DNA of 64,000 nt, taken from contig NZ_AP024745.1 in NCBI RefSeq assembly GCF_019704555.1, positions 7,448,501 through 7,512,500 of the forward strand, written 5' to 3'. Below are positions 8,432-17,342 of the stretch, one piece after another. Position numbers and translations under genes: made by a program. The stretch is from Actinoplanes sp. L3-i22 (lineage in GTDB: Bacteria > Actinomycetota > Actinomycetes > Mycobacteriales > Micromonosporaceae). The stretch's first letter is position 1. Every line of letters starts with the position of its first letter. Under the pieces are notes generated by a model. The model had not been told where the DNA came from. It did no database searches and saw only the letters and a program-made list of their open reading frames with translations.

Positions 8432-9406
8432 TCACCGGAACATCGCGGCCAGCGCCGCGTCCGAGGCGTGCAGGGCGTCCCGGTCGAAGGTGCTGCCGGC
8501 GGCGACCAGCTCGGCGGCCCCGGTCCGCTCGACCAGCTCGGCGAGCCGGCTCGCCACCCGGTGCGGCGGGCCGGCGACCGCCGCCGCGGCGGTCTGCTCC
8601 AGATACTGCTGCTGGCGCGGGGTCCGGGCGGCGGCCCGGACCGCCGCCACCGGTTCCAGGGCAGGAAAAATCCCGGTGGTACGACTTCGGGCCATCGCCC
8701 ACGCCTCGGGCAGCAGCAGGTCGGCCGCCTCCGCGTCGGTGTCGGCGACCAGCACGTCGAGACTGATCGCGACCCACGGCCGCGGCTGCTGGTCCGAGGG
8801 CCGGAACGTGCGCCGGTAGTCGGCCAGCGCCTGCTCGCCGCCCGCGGCCAGCAGCGGGCCGCCCACGATCACCGGCAGCCCGAGGTCGGCGGCGATCCGC
8901 AGGCCGGTGCCGGTGGCCAGCACGTACAACGGGACGGGGTGCTCCGGACGCGGGTGCAGGGTGATCTCCGCCGTACCGGTCAGGAAGCCCCGCAGCTCGG
9001 CCAGGTCGGCGGCGAAGTCACCGTCGGCCTGCCGCAGCGCCCGGCGCACCGGCGCGGTAAACCCGGGCGACCGGCCCAGCCCCAGATCGACCCGGCCCGG
9101 CGCGAACGCGGACAGCGTGGCGAACTGCTCGGCGACGACCAGCGGCTGGTGGTGCGGCAGCATCACACCGGCCGAACCGACCCGGATGGTCGTCGTGGCG
9201 CCGGCGACCGCGGCCAGCAGCACGGCCGGGGCGGCGCCGGCGATCCCCGGGACGCCGTGGTGCTCGGCGACCCAGAACCGGTGGTAGCCGAGTTGCTCGG
9301 CGCGGACGGCACGCGCGACGGTGCCCCGTAGCGCCGCCGCGTCGGCCTCCCCGGCCCGGGTGCGGGACCGGTCGAGCAGGGAGAGTCGAACCTCGGCGTT
9401 GCTCAC
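8432..9406 (-). CDS. LLM-class flavin-dependent oxidoreductase (luciferase-like monooxygenase)
   Basis: 324 residues forming a bacterial-luciferase-like TIM barrel. Recognisable blocks are RFWVAEHHG near residue 42, IRVGSAGVMLPHHQPLVVAEQF, and the family signature VDLGLGRSPGF. It uses reduced FMN or F420 for an oxidation or oxygenation of unknown substrate. The short N-terminus (LSLLDRSRTRAGE) and motif order resemble the MsnO8-like group. The frame extends upstream, but GTG 9406 (VSNAEVRLSLLD) places the first beta strand at the N-terminus as in relatives. It converges on the upstream hydrolase gene with 10 bases between them. Confidence 0.85.
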   Translation of the reverse strand: MSNAEVRLSLLDRSRTRAGEADAAALRGTVARAVRAEQLGYHRFWVAEHHGVPGIAGAAPAVLLAAVAGATTTIRVGSAGVMLPHHQPLVVAEQFATLSAFAPGRVDLGLGRSPGFTAPVRRALRQADGDFAADLAELRGFLTGTAEITLHPRPEHPVPLYVLATGTGLRIAADLGLPVIVGGPLLAAGGEQALADYRRTFRPSDQQPRPWVAISLDVLVADTDAEAADLLLPEAWAMARSRTTGIFPALEPVAAVRAAARTPRQQQYLEQTAAAAVAGPPHRVASRLAELVERTGAAELVAAGSTFDRDALHASDAALAAMFR

Positions 9407-9538
9407 AACGGGCCCAGCGTTCCAGGCCAGGGCCTTGTTCCCGGTACGCCGGCCGGAACGATCGTCTCGACGAGAAGGGCTACTCGGGGTAGCGCAACTC
9501 ACGGCAGATCCGTGGGAGATCGCGTTCCCGGGCACGTG

Positions 9539-10399
9539 TCACAGCCGGATCAGATCGGCGATCTCCTCGGGCAGGCCGGGTGACGTCATGACATGGCCCA
9601 TCCCCGGCACCACGTGCAGCACCGCGCCCGGGATCGCGGCCGCCAGGGCCTCGCCGTGCCCGAGCGGAAGAAGCGGATCCTGATCGCCGTGCACGACCGA
9701 GGTCGGCGCGGTGATCGACCACAGCGGGGCGAGCAGGTCGGGTTCGGGCCGCCACGCGGCCCGCTCGTGGTTGGCGGCGGCCGCCGGATCGGTGGCCCGC
9801 GACAGCGCCAGCTCCAGCATCGCCCGGGCGGCCGGCTCGTCGAACGGGCGCACCGGCCCGTTGAAGACCCGGAACAAGGCCACGTCGGACTCCACCCCGG
9901 GCGGCAGCCCGGCGGCCTGATGCGCGAGATACGCCGGTGCCGGCGGCGGCAGCCGATCCAGGTCGGCCGGCTCCCCGGCCAGCGCCCGGGCCCACGCCTG
10001 AACCGGCGAGCTGGAGATCATCGTCAAGGACCGGACCCGGTCCGGTGCGTGCACCCCCAGCCACTGCGCGATCATGCCGCCCAGCGAGGCCCCCGCCACA
10101 TGGGCGGACCGCAGGCCGTAGCCGTCCAGCACGGCCAGGCAGTCACGGCCCAGGTCGGCGATCGTGTACGGATGAGCGTCGAAGTCCACGACGCTGGACC
10201 GGCCGGTGTCCCGATGATCGAATCGGATCACCTGGACCCCGCGCTCGACCAGCCGGCCGACCAGCGCATCGGGGCAACTGACACCCTGAGCAGCCGACCC
10301 CATGACCATCAGGACAGCGGGAAGCTCCGGATCCCCGACTCGCTCGGTCCATATCCGTAACGGTCCGGAAGCCACGAATCGCTCGTGCGTCTCCAACAC
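9539..10399 (-). CDS. alpha/beta-hydrolase (esterase/lactonase-like)
   Basis: 286 residues. The nucleophile elbow is HVAGASLGGM (Ser in G-A-S-L-G), the acid is in VVHGDQDPLLP and the histidine in VPGMGHVM. The oxyanion region reads LMVMGSAAQG, and FDHRDTGRS is the conserved strand-4 loop. This combination is common in RdmC-type methyl esterases and 3-oxoadipate enol-lactonase-like enzymes, so a carboxylester substrate is likely but not identified. GTG 10399 is chosen because homology begins at VLETHERFVASG. The longer upstream frame reads through unrelated sequence that includes the GNAT gene on the other strand. Confidence 0.8.
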   Translation of the reverse strand: MLETHERFVASGPLRIWTERVGDPELPAVLMVMGSAAQGVSCPDALVGRLVERGVQVIRFDHRDTGRSSVVDFDAHPYTIADLGRDCLAVLDGYGLRSAHVAGASLGGMIAQWLGVHAPDRVRSLTMISSSPVQAWARALAGEPADLDRLPPPAPAYLAHQAAGLPPGVESDVALFRVFNGPVRPFDEPAARAMLELALSRATDPAAAANHERAAWRPEPDLLAPLWSITAPTSVVHGDQDPLLPLGHGEALAAAIPGAVLHVVPGMGHVMTSPGLPEEIADLIRL

Positions 10400-10479
10400 G
10401 GCGGAACTGTAGCGGCTACCTGCGGACAACCACCCGATATTTCCGCCTGGCCAGGCCGAGGCACCGCGGTAGACACCGG

Positions 10480-10617
10480 TCACCAGAAGCGCAGTGCGTA
10501 GACGACCGTCAGCACGCCGCCGACGGCGATCACCAGGGCGCGGACCGCGGCACGCGGCACCACCCCGGCGAGCCGGCCGCCCGACGGTACGGGGCTGCGG
10601 CGGGCACCGCGCGGCTG
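10480..10617 (-). pseudogene. 3' remnant of a TauE/SafE (TSUP) permease gene
   Basis: An open frame of 45 codons ending in TGA at 10480 has no start codon of its own and is closed by an in-frame stop just upstream (10618-10620). Its translation contains VPRAAVRALVIAVGGVLTVVYAL, a positively charged turn followed by a single hydrophobic helix ending two residues before the stop. This is the usual last helix of TauE/SafE sulfite-exporter-type permeases. It lies between the hydrolase and the GNAT gene and appears to be the surviving tail of a deleted permease. The match is by pattern only and short, hence the moderate confidence. Confidence 0.4.
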
Positions 10618-10631
10618 TCATCATCCGCTCT

Positions 10632-11267
10632 GTGACGGACCACGGTCTCTGGTACGCGATGCCGACCTTCGTGGGCGAGCGGATCCGGCTCGAACCGCTG
10701 ACCCTTGACCACGCCCCCGGATATCTCGCCGCGGCCGGCAGCCCGGAGCAGGCCGCCGAGATCTTCCGCTGGCAGAGCCCGCCCGCCGGCGCGCTGGCGG
10801 CCCCGGCCACCGTCGAGGACGCGCGCGGCCACATCGTCGCCGCGCTGGAGGCCAAGGCTCGTGGCCGGCGGCTGCCGTATGCCCAGATCGACGTCGCGAC
10901 CGGCGAGTTCGCCGGGACGACGTCGTTCGCCGACCCGGACCCGGCGCTGCGCAGCATCACGATCGGCTACACCTGGCTGGGCCGGCGGTGGTGGCACAGC
11001 GGGGCGAACGCCGAGGCGAAGCTGCTGATGATGACGTTCGCCTTCGAGGAGCTGCATGCCGTACGGGTCGTCTGGGTCACCGACATCCGCAACGTCGGCG
11101 CCCAGGCGGCCATCGAACGCCTGGGCGCGACCCGGGAGGGCGTGCTGCGCAAGCACCGCCGCCGCGCGGACGGCACCTGGCGGGACACCGTCCTCTACGC
11201 CATGGTCGACGACGACTGGCCCCGGGCCAAGCAGCAGCTCGCCGCCCGCCTGACCGCGAAACGCTGA
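10632..11267 (+). CDS. GNAT-family N-acetyltransferase (RimJ/RimL type)
   Basis: 211 residues with the RimJ/RimL-type GNAT layout: RIRLEPLTLDHA at the N-terminus, the central strand YAQIDVATGEFAGTTSF, the turn TIGYTWLGRRWW, and the acceptor-side helix RNVGAQAAIERLGATREGVLRKH. It transfers an acetyl group from acetyl-CoA to an amine, but the acceptor is unknown. Two starts are possible, GTG 10632 and ATG 10659. The longer form is given. The frame runs further upstream through the permease remnant on the opposite strand, which is not part of the gene. Confidence 0.8.
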   Translation: MTDHGLWYAMPTFVGERIRLEPLTLDHAPGYLAAAGSPEQAAEIFRWQSPPAGALAAPATVEDARGHIVAALEAKARGRRLPYAQIDVATGEFAGTTSFADPDPALRSITIGYTWLGRRWWHSGANAEAKLLMMTFAFEELHAVRVVWVTDIRNVGAQAAIERLGATREGVLRKHRRRADGTWRDTVLYAMVDDDWPRAKQQLAARLTAKR

Positions 11268-11451
11268 CCGGGGCACACCCGGGGTGATCGTCGGCGTCCC
11301 CCAGGTCCGCTGTTCCGCCCGGCATCGCCGGCCTCGCGGCGGCGGCCGATTCGGGGGTACGGGGCAATGGCCGTACCGAAGCAATCTTGTGAGCCCGCAC
11401 CGCGCCTCGCCGCAAGCGAATCGATGGCCGCGCCGAAGGCGGCGGGCCGTC

Positions 11452-12249
11452 TCAGGGGATGTCGCGGCGCATCGGGAGGATGACGGCGATCGCGGCGGCC
11501 GCGATCGCGTAGGCGGTGAGCAGCAGCGCGCCGGCGGCCGGCGGCAGCAGCTGGATGCCAGGGCTGCCGAGTTTCTGGGACACGGCGTCGGCCAGGTAGG
11601 TGAAGTCGGTGAGGGCGGCCGTGGCGCCGCCGGGCAGCACCGGGTAGAGCGCGTTGACGCCGGGGATCGTCATGAGCAGCGGCTCGCCCAGGTAGACGTA
11701 GCCGATCACGACGCACAGGGCGGCGACCTGGTTGCGCAGCAGAGCGCCCACGCCGACCCCGATCAGCAGGTAGACGAGCATGGCCAGGCCGATCCGGGCG
11801 AGCAGCCCGAGGACCGTGCCGGCCGGCAGGCCGAGCGGGACGCCGCGGGCGGCGGCGACGGCGAACAGGGCCGCGGCGGCGGTGCCGGCCAGGAGCAGAC
11901 CGTACGCGAGCCCGACGGCGCCGTAGGTGGCGAGTTTCGCGGCCAGCACCTGCCAGCGGCGGGGCGCGAACAGGAAGGTGACGGCGGCGGTGCCGTGCCG
12001 GTACTCCGAGGTGACGGCGAGCGCGCCGACGGCGGCCGGCACGAACGCGGTGTAGCCGAGGATGCCGAGGATCGAGCGGATTCCGGTCTCGGTGTCCAGG
12101 CCGGGCATCGGCGGGTCGAAGTTCTCCGGGCCGACGAGCGCCATCACGCCCATCATGCCGCCGCCGATCACGACCGCGGCGAGCAGCAGCCCGCCCCACA
12201 TCCGGGTGGCGAGCAGCCGGCGGAGCTCCGCGATGACCAGGTGTCTCAT
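11452..12249 (-). CDS. ABC-2 type transporter permease
   Basis: 265 residues with six hydrophobic segments, beginning MRHLVIAELRRLLATRMWGG, the typical cytoplasmic N-terminal helix of ABC-2 permeases. The central EYRHGTAAVTFLFAPRRW motif is the conserved E-x-R-x-G-T block before helix 3. Its start overlaps the stop of the ATPase gene by 4 bases (ATGA), so the two are translationally coupled. It probably exports a drug, peptide or lipid together with the adjacent ATPase. The frame is open further upstream through the ATPase gene, but that part is out of register with any protein. The 184 bases between this gene and the convergent GNAT gene hold only GC-rich imperfect hairpins. Confidence 0.85.
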   Translation of the reverse strand: MRHLVIAELRRLLATRMWGGLLLAAVVIGGGMMGVMALVGPENFDPPMPGLDTETGIRSILGILGYTAFVPAAVGALAVTSEYRHGTAAVTFLFAPRRWQVLAAKLATYGAVGLAYGLLLAGTAAAALFAVAAARGVPLGLPAGTVLGLLARIGLAMLVYLLIGVGVGALLRNQVAALCVVIGYVYLGEPLLMTIPGVNALYPVLPGGATAALTDFTYLADAVSQKLGSPGIQLLPPAAGALLLTAYAIAAAAIAVILPMRRDIP

Positions 12250-13181
12250 GACAGGGCCGCCTTTTCGCTGGTGAGGTCCAGGAACAGCTGTTCGAGGCTG
12301 GTGCTCTCGGTGATCAACTCGTGCACCCGCAACCGGTGCTCGGTGGCGAGGTCGCCGACCGTGGGCGCGTCCAGGCCGTGCACGCGGAGCCGGCCGCCGC
12401 CGACGGCCTCGACCCGCGGCGCGCCGTCGCCCGGCCGGCTCTCGCGCAGGACGGTGGTCAGCCGGTCGGCGTCCGGGGAGCACACCCGCACCGCGGGCGG
12501 GCCGGCGAGCCGCGACCAGGGCCCGGCGGCGACGAGCTCGCCGCGCCGGATCACCACCACGTCGTCGACGAGCTGCTGGATCTCGCTGAGGACGTGGCTG
12601 GAGATCAGCACGGTGCGGCCGTCGTCGGCCAGCCGGCGCAGCAACCCGCGCAGCCACAGCATGCCCTCCGGGTCCAGGCCGTTGCTCGGCTCGTCCAGCA
12701 GCAGCACCCGGGGGTCGCCGAGCAGCGCGGTCGCGAGGTTGAGTCGCTGGCGCATGCCGGTGGAGAACTCGCGGGTGCGGCGGTCCGCGGCGTCGGTGAG
12801 GCCGAGCAGGTCGAGCAGCCCGGTGATCCGGCTGTCCGGGTAGCCGCCCATCGCGGCGTAGACGCGCAGGTGGTCCCGGGCGGTGTGGCCGGGGTGGAAC
12901 CCGCCGGTGCCGAAGACCGCGCCGACCGTGCGGGAGGGCTGCCGCAGCTGCCCGTACGGCCGGCCGCCGATCGTCGCGGTGCCGGACGTGGGTGTGACCA
13001 GGCCGGTCAGCATGCGCATGGTGGTGGTCTTGCCGGCGCCGTTCGGGCCGAGGAAGCCGGTGATCACGCCGGGCTCGACGGTGAACGTCAGGTCGCGGAC
13101 GGCGGTGACCGTCCCGTACCGCTTCGTCAGGTGGGCGATCTCGATCCGCGGGCTGTCGTCGCCGATCGTGGTCGATGCCAT
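12246..13181 (-). CDS. ABC transporter ATP-binding protein
   Basis: 311 residues. Walker A is GPNGAGKTTT near residue 45, the signature motif is FSTGMRQRL, and Walker B is VLLLDEPSNGLDPEG followed by the H-loop ISSHVLSE. The C-terminal 90 residues form the accessory domain seen in drug and bacteriocin exporters of the DrrA/CcmA type. The start overlaps the stop of the regulator by one base (TGATG), with GAGGAGTGAC as ribosome-binding site. It powers the permease encoded next. Regulation is likely through the HTH protein upstream and the palindrome at 13800-13825. Confidence 0.9.
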   Translation of the reverse strand: MASTTIGDDSPRIEIAHLTKRYGTVTAVRDLTFTVEPGVITGFLGPNGAGKTTTMRMLTGLVTPTSGTATIGGRPYGQLRQPSRTVGAVFGTGGFHPGHTARDHLRVYAAMGGYPDSRITGLLDLLGLTDAADRRTREFSTGMRQRLNLATALLGDPRVLLLDEPSNGLDPEGMLWLRGLLRRLADDGRTVLISSHVLSEIQQLVDDVVVIRRGELVAAGPWSRLAGPPAVRVCSPDADRLTTVLRESRPGDGAPRVEAVGGGRLRVHGLDAPTVGDLATEHRLRVHELITESTSLEQLFLDLTSEKAALS

Positions 13182-13792
13182 CAGTCACTCCTCGGGCTCG
13201 TGCCGGAGTCGTCGTCCCGTTCCGGCGGCGGTGGTGCGGGCGCGGTGGCGGCCGGCTGGTCGGCCGGCAGCAGGATCGTGGCGAGCAGGCGGGGCACCCG
13301 GTCCCCGCCGGGCTGGTTGCCCAGCAGCGGACCGATCACCCGGTTGAGATCGGCGGCGAACCGCGCCAGCTCCGCGTCGCTCAGGTGCAGGACGAGCTGC
13401 TGGTAGCCGGCCCCGTCGGCGACGAAGTCGACCCGCTCGCGGGTGAGATAGCGGGCGAAGTCCGAGAGCAGGCTCGACACGAACGCGGTGAAGTACCGCG
13501 TGTGGTCCTCGGGGGTCGCCGTGGCCAGGGCGGCCGGGTCCAGCGTCGCGCCGTGGGCGGGAAGCGCGTAGACCCGCTCGACGGCTCCCCGGATCCTGCG
13601 GGTCTCGACCACCTCGATCAGGCCGGCCTTGACCAGGGTGGCCAGGTGCCGGTACAGCGTGGCGTGCGGGATGTCGGGCAGCAGCTCGACCAGGTCGTGC
13701 GTGGTCAGGCGGGAGCCCGCGACGGCCCGCAGGATCCGGATGCGCACCGGGTGCAGCGCCAGTTCGGCCCAGCGTTCCCTCGGGAGTTCCAC
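13181..13792 (-). CDS. winged-helix (ArsR-like) regulator of the ABC operon
   Basis: 203 residues. The N-terminal 80 residues are a winged helix: HPVRIRILRAVAG, the recognition pair LVELLPDIPHATLYRHLATLV, and the wing EVVETRRIRGAVERVYAL. The C-terminal half is helical and ends in a Pro/Asp-rich tail. It is the first gene of the operon and 1 base from the ATPase gene, so it most probably senses the exported compound and controls its own operon. The start is GTG 13792. Only about 8 bases separate it from the large palindrome, so the transcript must start very near the start codon and may be leaderless. Confidence 0.8.
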   Translation of the reverse strand: MELPRERWAELALHPVRIRILRAVAGSRLTTHDLVELLPDIPHATLYRHLATLVKAGLIEVVETRRIRGAVERVYALPAHGATLDPAALATATPEDHTRYFTAFVSSLLSDFARYLTRERVDFVADGAGYQQLVLHLSDAELARFAADLNRVIGPLLGNQPGGDRVPRLLATILLPADQPAATAPAPPPPERDDDSGTSPRSD

Positions 13793-13799
13793 AATAGAA

Positions 13800-13825
13800 C
13801 GCTATCACTATCGATAGTGATAGCG
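13800..13825. promoter_or_regulatory. 26-bp perfect palindrome, operator of the ABC operon regulator
   Basis: The half-site CGCTATCACTATC at 13800-13812 is followed without a spacer by its exact reverse complement. It occupies nearly all of the 38-base gap between the DUF1963 gene and the GTG of the winged-helix regulator. An AT-rich perfect palindrome in such a GC-rich genome is unlikely by chance. No T-tract follows on either strand, so an operator overlapping the promoter is more likely than a terminator. The core TATCGATA is reminiscent of PadR/ArsR-type operators. Confidence 0.75.
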
Positions 13826-13830
13826 AAGAC

Positions 13831-14634
13831 CTATTCGGTGAACTCGCAGAAGGACAGCGCCTGGTCGAACCGTGCGGCGGCGAGGTCGTCGTGGCGGATC
13901 AGGAAACGCCCGTGAATGTAGTCCTGGCGCGGCACGGCGAACTGGGCGAGCGGCACCCACTCGCGCATCATCCGGGCCTCGTCGGCGGCGGGGTCCCGGG
14001 CCGCCAGCTGCTCCTCGGGGCTGTCCTGCGCCGAGACCGAGTACCCGCCGAGGACCAGGTCGTCGCCGATCCACGGCACCCGGCCGGGCCAGGTCCGCTC
14101 GACGAGCGCGCACAGCTCGGCGTAGTGCGGCAGGTCCGCCATCAGCTGCTTCTGGTCGTCGGTCCACCAGGCCGCGGGCCGGTCCGGCCAGTCCGGCAGG
14201 TCCGCCTCGACCCGGGCGAACAGGTCGCGCTCGGGAAGGGGCGGGGGCAGGTCGTCCGGCGCGGCGACCGCCGTGGTCGCGGCGCCGGCGGGCACGTGGA
14301 CGACCTTCGCTAGCGACTGCTCGGACTCGATCGAGCAGGCCTCGACCGCCGCCGCGGCGGCCAGGAAGAACAGCAGCGAGCCGGTCTCCGGAAGCGCGAG
14401 GCCGGCGATCCTCGGTAGCGCCGCGCAGTCGGCGGACGCCAGATAGGCCAGCCCGGACGGCCACGGGGTCCCGGCCGGCAGGTGCGGCAACCCGCCGAAC
14501 CGGCCGGCCCGGGCACCGCCCGGAGTGCCGCCGGCGCGGATCCGGAACCGGAGGAGGCCCGCGAACCGGGCCGACTCGGCGGCCGGCACACCCGACTCGG
14601 TCGCGGTCTGCCGAAACTGCTCATGAAAGTCCAT
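13831..14634 (-). CDS. DUF1963 (YwqG-like) protein
   Basis: 267 residues. Recognisable DUF1963 features are the RFGGLPHLPAGTPWP block (G-G-x-P-x-L-P-x-G-x-x-W-P), LASADCAALP, LPETGSLLFFLA, and near the C-terminus GDDLVLGGYSVSAQD with a final FDQALSFCEF. It is cytoplasmic and of unknown biochemical function. ATG 14634 (MDFHEQF) is preferred over the upstream in-frame start at 14670, which adds an unrelated basic stretch. It runs toward the ABC operon on the same strand, but the palindrome in between suggests a separate promoter for that operon. Confidence 0.8.
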   Translation of the reverse strand: MDFHEQFRQTATESGVPAAESARFAGLLRFRIRAGGTPGGARAGRFGGLPHLPAGTPWPSGLAYLASADCAALPRIAGLALPETGSLLFFLAAAAAVEACSIESEQSLAKVVHVPAGAATTAVAAPDDLPPPLPERDLFARVEADLPDWPDRPAAWWTDDQKQLMADLPHYAELCALVERTWPGRVPWIGDDLVLGGYSVSAQDSPEEQLAARDPAADEARMMREWVPLAQFAVPRQDYIHGRFLIRHDDLAAARFDQALSFCEFTE

Positions 14635-14760
14635 GGCCGGACAATACGGAACCCGCGCTTTCCGTGGCACCTCAGCGCCGCGTCAGGGACGTTTCCGGGG
14701 TTCTCGGCAGGATTCGAGCTGTTCCCGCAGCCCCCCTTGCCGACGTGACAGGACGCGAAC

Positions 14761-17295
14761 ATGGAGCAGCATCTCGAGTGGATCCACTGCCTCGCCGACG
14801 ACGAGTTCTACGACGCGCCGGACCGCATGCGCGACCACGACAGCCGCTTCGACGCGGCGAACCGCGACGCGCCGGACGGCTGGCTGCGCGGCGAGGCCGA
14901 CCTGTGGGTCGGGCTGGAACCCGCGGCCGGCCGCGGGCCGCGGCAGGGCTGGAAGATGCACGTCTCGGTCACCCTGGACGACGCGCCCGGCTGCCTCGAC
15001 CTGGTCTGGGAGTACTGCGTGGCCAACGAGCTGGCCTTCAAGTTCCTGCGCAGCCTGGACGCCATGGTGGTGCTCAACGCCAAGTACGCGGGGCGTGGCT
15101 CGAGCGGGAAGCTGGTCACCTTCTACCCGCGTGACGAGCAGCAGTTCGAGAAGGCGATCACCGACCTGTCCGTGCTGCTCGACGGCATGCCCGGCCCGTA
15201 CGTGCTGGGCGACCTGCGGATCGGCGCGGGCCCGCTGTACGTCCGCTACGGCGCCTTCACCCAGATGTGGTGCCCGGGTGAGGACGACGAGCCGGTGCTC
15301 GCGATCGAGAACGCCGACGGCGAGCTGGTGCCCGACCGCCGCGGGCCGGTCTTCCAGGTGCCGCCGTGGGTCGAGCTTCCGCAGATCCTGAAGCCGCATC
15401 TGGAGGCCCGGCACGCCGGCGGCCCGATCGACTTCCCGTACCGGGTGGAGGAGGCCCTGCACTTCTCCAACGCGGGCGGCGTCTACCTGGCCCGCGACGC
15501 GGCCGGCGAGAAGGTGGTGTTGCGCGAGGCACGCCCGTACGCCGGCCTGGATCGTAATCACGAGGACGCGGTCGCCCGGCTGCGCCGCGAGCACCGGACG
15601 CTGACCCGGCTGGCCGGGCTCGGCTGTGTCCCGGCCGTCCACGACTACCGGATCGTGCAGGGCCACCACTTCCTGGTGGAGGAGTACATCGAGGGGCCGA
15701 CGCTGCTGCGCGCGGTGCAGACCCGGGGCCCGGCCCTGTTCCCGGACACGCCGGCCGAGACGAACGCGGCCGAGCTGGCGGAGTACCGGCGCTGGGTGCT
15801 CGACGTGCTCGACCGGGTCGAGGCGGCGCTGGACGACATCCACGCGCGCGGGATCCGCTTCGGTGACCTGCATCCGTCCAATGTGCTGCTGGGCCCCGGC
15901 GGCCGGGTGGTGCTGATCGACTTCGAGTTCGCCGCCGAGCTCGACGACGACCGGCCGCCCGGGCTGGGCGCGCCCGGCTTCGCCGCCCCGGCCGGGCTGA
16001 CCGGCGCGGCGATCGACGACTTCGCCCTGGACAGCCTGCGGGTGTTCCCGTTCATGATGCTGACCCCGCTCCTCGACCGGACCCGGGCCAAGGCCGGGAC
16101 CCTGGTCGAGGAGGCGACCGGCACGATGGGGATGCCCGCGCGGTTCGGCGCGGCGCTGCTCCGCACGTACGAGGTGCCGGAGGGGCTGGACGAGGCGGCG
16201 CGCTGGTTCGCCGGCGCCGACCCGTCGTGGCCGCGCATCCGGGACTCGATCGTCGCCGGCATCCACGCCGCCGCCACGCCGGAGCGCGACGACCGGTTGT
16301 TCCCGGGCAGCCCGGCACAGTTGGGCACCGGCGGCTTCGACCTGTCGTACGGCTCGGCCGGCGTCCTGTTCGCCCTGCACCGGGTGGGCGCGCCGATCCC
16401 GGCGGAGTACCTCCGGTGGACCGCCCGCGCGGTCGAACGGGCGCAGCCCCGGCCGGCCCAGGGCCTGTTCAACGGCCCGCACGGCGCGGCCGCGGTGTTC
16501 GCGGCGCTCGGCCGGCGCGACGAGGCGCTCGCCGCGCTGGAGGTGGCCCGCCGGTTCGACCGGCTGCCCACCTCGGACACGCTCGCCGCCGGCCGGGCCG
16601 GGCGGGCGCTGAACCTGCTCGGCCTGGCGCGGCTCACCGGCGACGACGCGGTGCGCGCGGAGGGCCTGCGGACGGCCGTGGAGATCGGGCGGCGGGTCGA
16701 GGCGGGCACCGCCGCGCTGCCGGGTCACGGGCTGCTGCGCGGGCCGTCCGGGGCGGCGCTGCTGTTCATCCGGGCCTACGAGCAGACCGGGGAGGACCGC
16801 TACCTGGACTGGGCCCGGCGGGCGCTCGAGCAGGACCTCGACGTCGGCCAGACCCGCGACGACGGGTCGTTCCAGCTCGCGGTCGGCAGCAAGCATCTGC
16901 CGTACCTGGACGGCGGCAGCGGCGGGGTCGCGCTCGTGCTGCACGAGTACCAGCGCCACCGCGACGACACCGACGTGTGGCACCTGCTCACCGGGATCCG
17001 GCTGGCCTGCAAGGCGCCGACGGTCTACCAGAGCGGGCTGTTCACCGGGCGGGCCGGGTTCATCGCCGTGCTGGCCCGGCTGGGCCACGACGAGGACCGG
17101 GCCGCCATCGGGCAGCACGTCCGGCGGCTCGGCTGGCACGCGCTGCTGCGCGGCGGGGACCTGGTGTTCCCCGGGGACCAGCTGTTGCGGCTCTCGCTGG
17201 ACCTGGCGACCGGGTCGGCGGGGGTCCTGCTCGCGCTGCGCGCGGCGTTCGACGGCGCCACCGGTGTCCTGCCGTATCTCGACCACCGGGTGTGA
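14761..17295 (+). CDS. lanKC: class III lanthionine synthetase LanKC
   Basis: 844 residues in the three-domain LanKC order. Residues 1-200 are the phosphoserine/phosphothreonine lyase, with GWKMHV at 63-68 and LNAKYAGRGSSGK around 105-117. Residues 225-480 are the kinase, with catalytic loop RFGDLHPSNV (Asp369, Asn374) and metal-binding DFEF (Asp387). Residues 520-844 are a LanC-like barrel with seven glycine-rich turns such as GPSGAALL and GSGGVALV. The barrel lacks the Cys-Cys-His zinc ligands, as is normal for class III. The position I would align to the ATP-anchoring lysine reads Arg (VVLREARPY). It dehydrates Ser/Thr in the precursors encoded just downstream and may cyclise them. The ATG is preceded by AGGA. 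Start of the lanthipeptide operon. Confidence 0.93.
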   Translation: MEQHLEWIHCLADDEFYDAPDRMRDHDSRFDAANRDAPDGWLRGEADLWVGLEPAAGRGPRQGWKMHVSVTLDDAPGCLDLVWEYCVANELAFKFLRSLDAMVVLNAKYAGRGSSGKLVTFYPRDEQQFEKAITDLSVLLDGMPGPYVLGDLRIGAGPLYVRYGAFTQMWCPGEDDEPVLAIENADGELVPDRRGPVFQVPPWVELPQILKPHLEARHAGGPIDFPYRVEEALHFSNAGGVYLARDAAGEKVVLREARPYAGLDRNHEDAVARLRREHRTLTRLAGLGCVPAVHDYRIVQGHHFLVEEYIEGPTLLRAVQTRGPALFPDTPAETNAAELAEYRRWVLDVLDRVEAALDDIHARGIRFGDLHPSNVLLGPGGRVVLIDFEFAAELDDDRPPGLGAPGFAAPAGLTGAAIDDFALDSLRVFPFMMLTPLLDRTRAKAGTLVEEATGTMGMPARFGAALLRTYEVPEGLDEAARWFAGADPSWPRIRDSIVAGIHAAATPERDDRLFPGSPAQLGTGGFDLSYGSAGVLFALHRVGAPIPAEYLRWTARAVERAQPRPAQGLFNGPHGAAAVFAALGRRDEALAALEVARRFDRLPTSDTLAAGRAGRALNLLGLARLTGDDAVRAEGLRTAVEIGRRVEAGTAALPGHGLLRGPSGAALLFIRAYEQTGEDRYLDWARRALEQDLDVGQTRDDGSFQLAVGSKHLPYLDGGSGGVALVLHEYQRHRDDTDVWHLLTGIRLACKAPTVYQSGLFTGRAGFIAVLARLGHDEDRAAIGQHVRRLGWHALLRGGDLVFPGDQLLRLSLDLATGSAGVLLALRAAFDGATGVLPYLDHRV

Positions 17296-17342
17296 CACCA
17301 CATCCGGAAGCTCCGGGGGAGGACGGGAAGGGGGTGAACGCA

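Noticed and set aside
11426..11448. Hairpin between the GNAT and ABC permease genes as a terminator
   Set aside because: Pairing is interrupted and no T-tract follows. Similar imperfect stems are common in GC-rich intergenic DNA.
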